Assembly (NCBI GenBank): GCA_903958265.1
Contig: CAJBSQ010000185.1
Span: 1-5,175, forward strand
Reading direction: 5' to 3'
DNA from: an uncultured Planctomycetaceae bacterium
Lineage (GTDB): Bacteria; Planctomycetota; Planctomycetia; Pirellulales; UBA1268
DNA length: 5,175 nt
Positions within the stretch are counted from its first letter, which is position 1. Each line of letters opens with the position of its first letter. Made by a program: the position numbers and the translations under genes. The notes under the pieces were generated by a model that was not told where the DNA came from, did no database searches, and saw nothing but the letters and a program-made list of their open reading frames with translations. Below, piece after piece: positions 5,018 to 5,175 of this stretch.

Positions 5018-5175
5018 ATGCTCAGCAAGGAAACCCTGGATTCGTATCGTCGCATGACCCCGGGGGAGTCTTGCAGGCAAACTCCGCCACGGCTCCACTG
5101 TCGGCACAGTTCCTCATCGAGCGATTGGCCCCCGGCAGACGCTTGCGGACATGCCGCTGACCGTCCTATCCTGAG
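5018..5175 (+). CDS. Start of a small planctomycete-type hypothetical protein, partial and possibly broken
   Basis: The ATG opens MLSKETLDSYRRMTPGE, which resembles from memory the N-terminus of short planctomycete proteins of unknown function that continue with an ERLALT-like helix. After that the frame reads SCRQTPPRLHC..., a Cys/Ser/Pro-rich stretch unlike the expected helix, and it stays open to the window end without a stop. In the other plus frames, 5068 onward reads VLQANSATAPLSAQFLIERL (stop near 5157), and 5067 onward reads SLAGKLRHGSTVG (stop at 5172-5174). No single-base frame change restores an ERLALT-like sequence, so a junction or insertion near 5066 fits better than a simple frameshift. 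There is no SD; a TATAAT lies six bases upstream. The translation start is fairly credible, while the downstream part is uncertain. Confidence 0.45.
   Translation, partial: MLSKETLDSYRRMTPGESCRQTPPRLHCRHSSSSSDWPPADACGHAADRPIL

Noticed and set aside
4610..5107. Minus-strand 165-residue frame at the right end
   Set aside because: It is mostly antisense to the SAM hydrolase and shows no supporting motif or SD.

Overview
The window is high-GC bacterial DNA and most resembles a planctomycete (Planctomycetota, possibly Pirellulales-like). This is inferred from the gene families, not from any marker gene. The clues are a secreted-type protein with tandem formylglycine-generating-enzyme (FGE)-like domains, a Tat-exported PhoPQ-activated/PqaA-type hydrolase, a small gene start (MLSKETLDSYRRMTPGE) resembling short planctomycete hypothetical proteins, and Shine-Dalgarno sites at only some genes. 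I see no rRNA, tRNA, CRISPR array, insertion sequence or phage module.

Layout: (1) 1-1575, plus strand, is the 3' part of a gene encoding at least two FGE-sulfatase-like domains that repeat with a 304-residue period; the start lies outside the window. (2) 1576-1837 is a gap between convergent genes. It holds an AT-rich patch with dyad symmetry and a cluster of short GC-rich hairpins. (3) 3955 down to 1838, minus strand, is a probable two-gene unit: a PqaA-type alpha/beta hydrolase with a Tat signal, then, 77 bases further on, a class I SAM-dependent methyltransferase. Both have the same AAGGAGTGAC ribosome-binding block. (4) 3956-4204 is a divergent control region. The hydrolase leader contains three SD/anti-SD segments that could form two mutually exclusive hairpins. 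(5) 4205-4984, plus strand, is a complete DUF62-type S-adenosylmethionine hydrolase (adenosine-forming). (6) From 5018 to the window end, a small reading frame begins only 6 bases after a perfect TATAAT. It matches a familiar planctomycete N-terminus for about 17 residues and then loses resemblance, so it is either a broken gene or an assembly or contig-end artefact.

The genes do not form an obvious single pathway. The methyltransferase consumes SAM as donor and the divergent gene hydrolyses SAM to adenosine and methionine, but nothing in the sequence ties them functionally. The hydrolase and FGE-like protein both look like envelope or exported proteins. I found no convincing new multi-gene system. 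The points most worth checking are the hydrolase leader, the broken or leaderless gene at the right end, and the cysteine-less tandem FGE-like protein.
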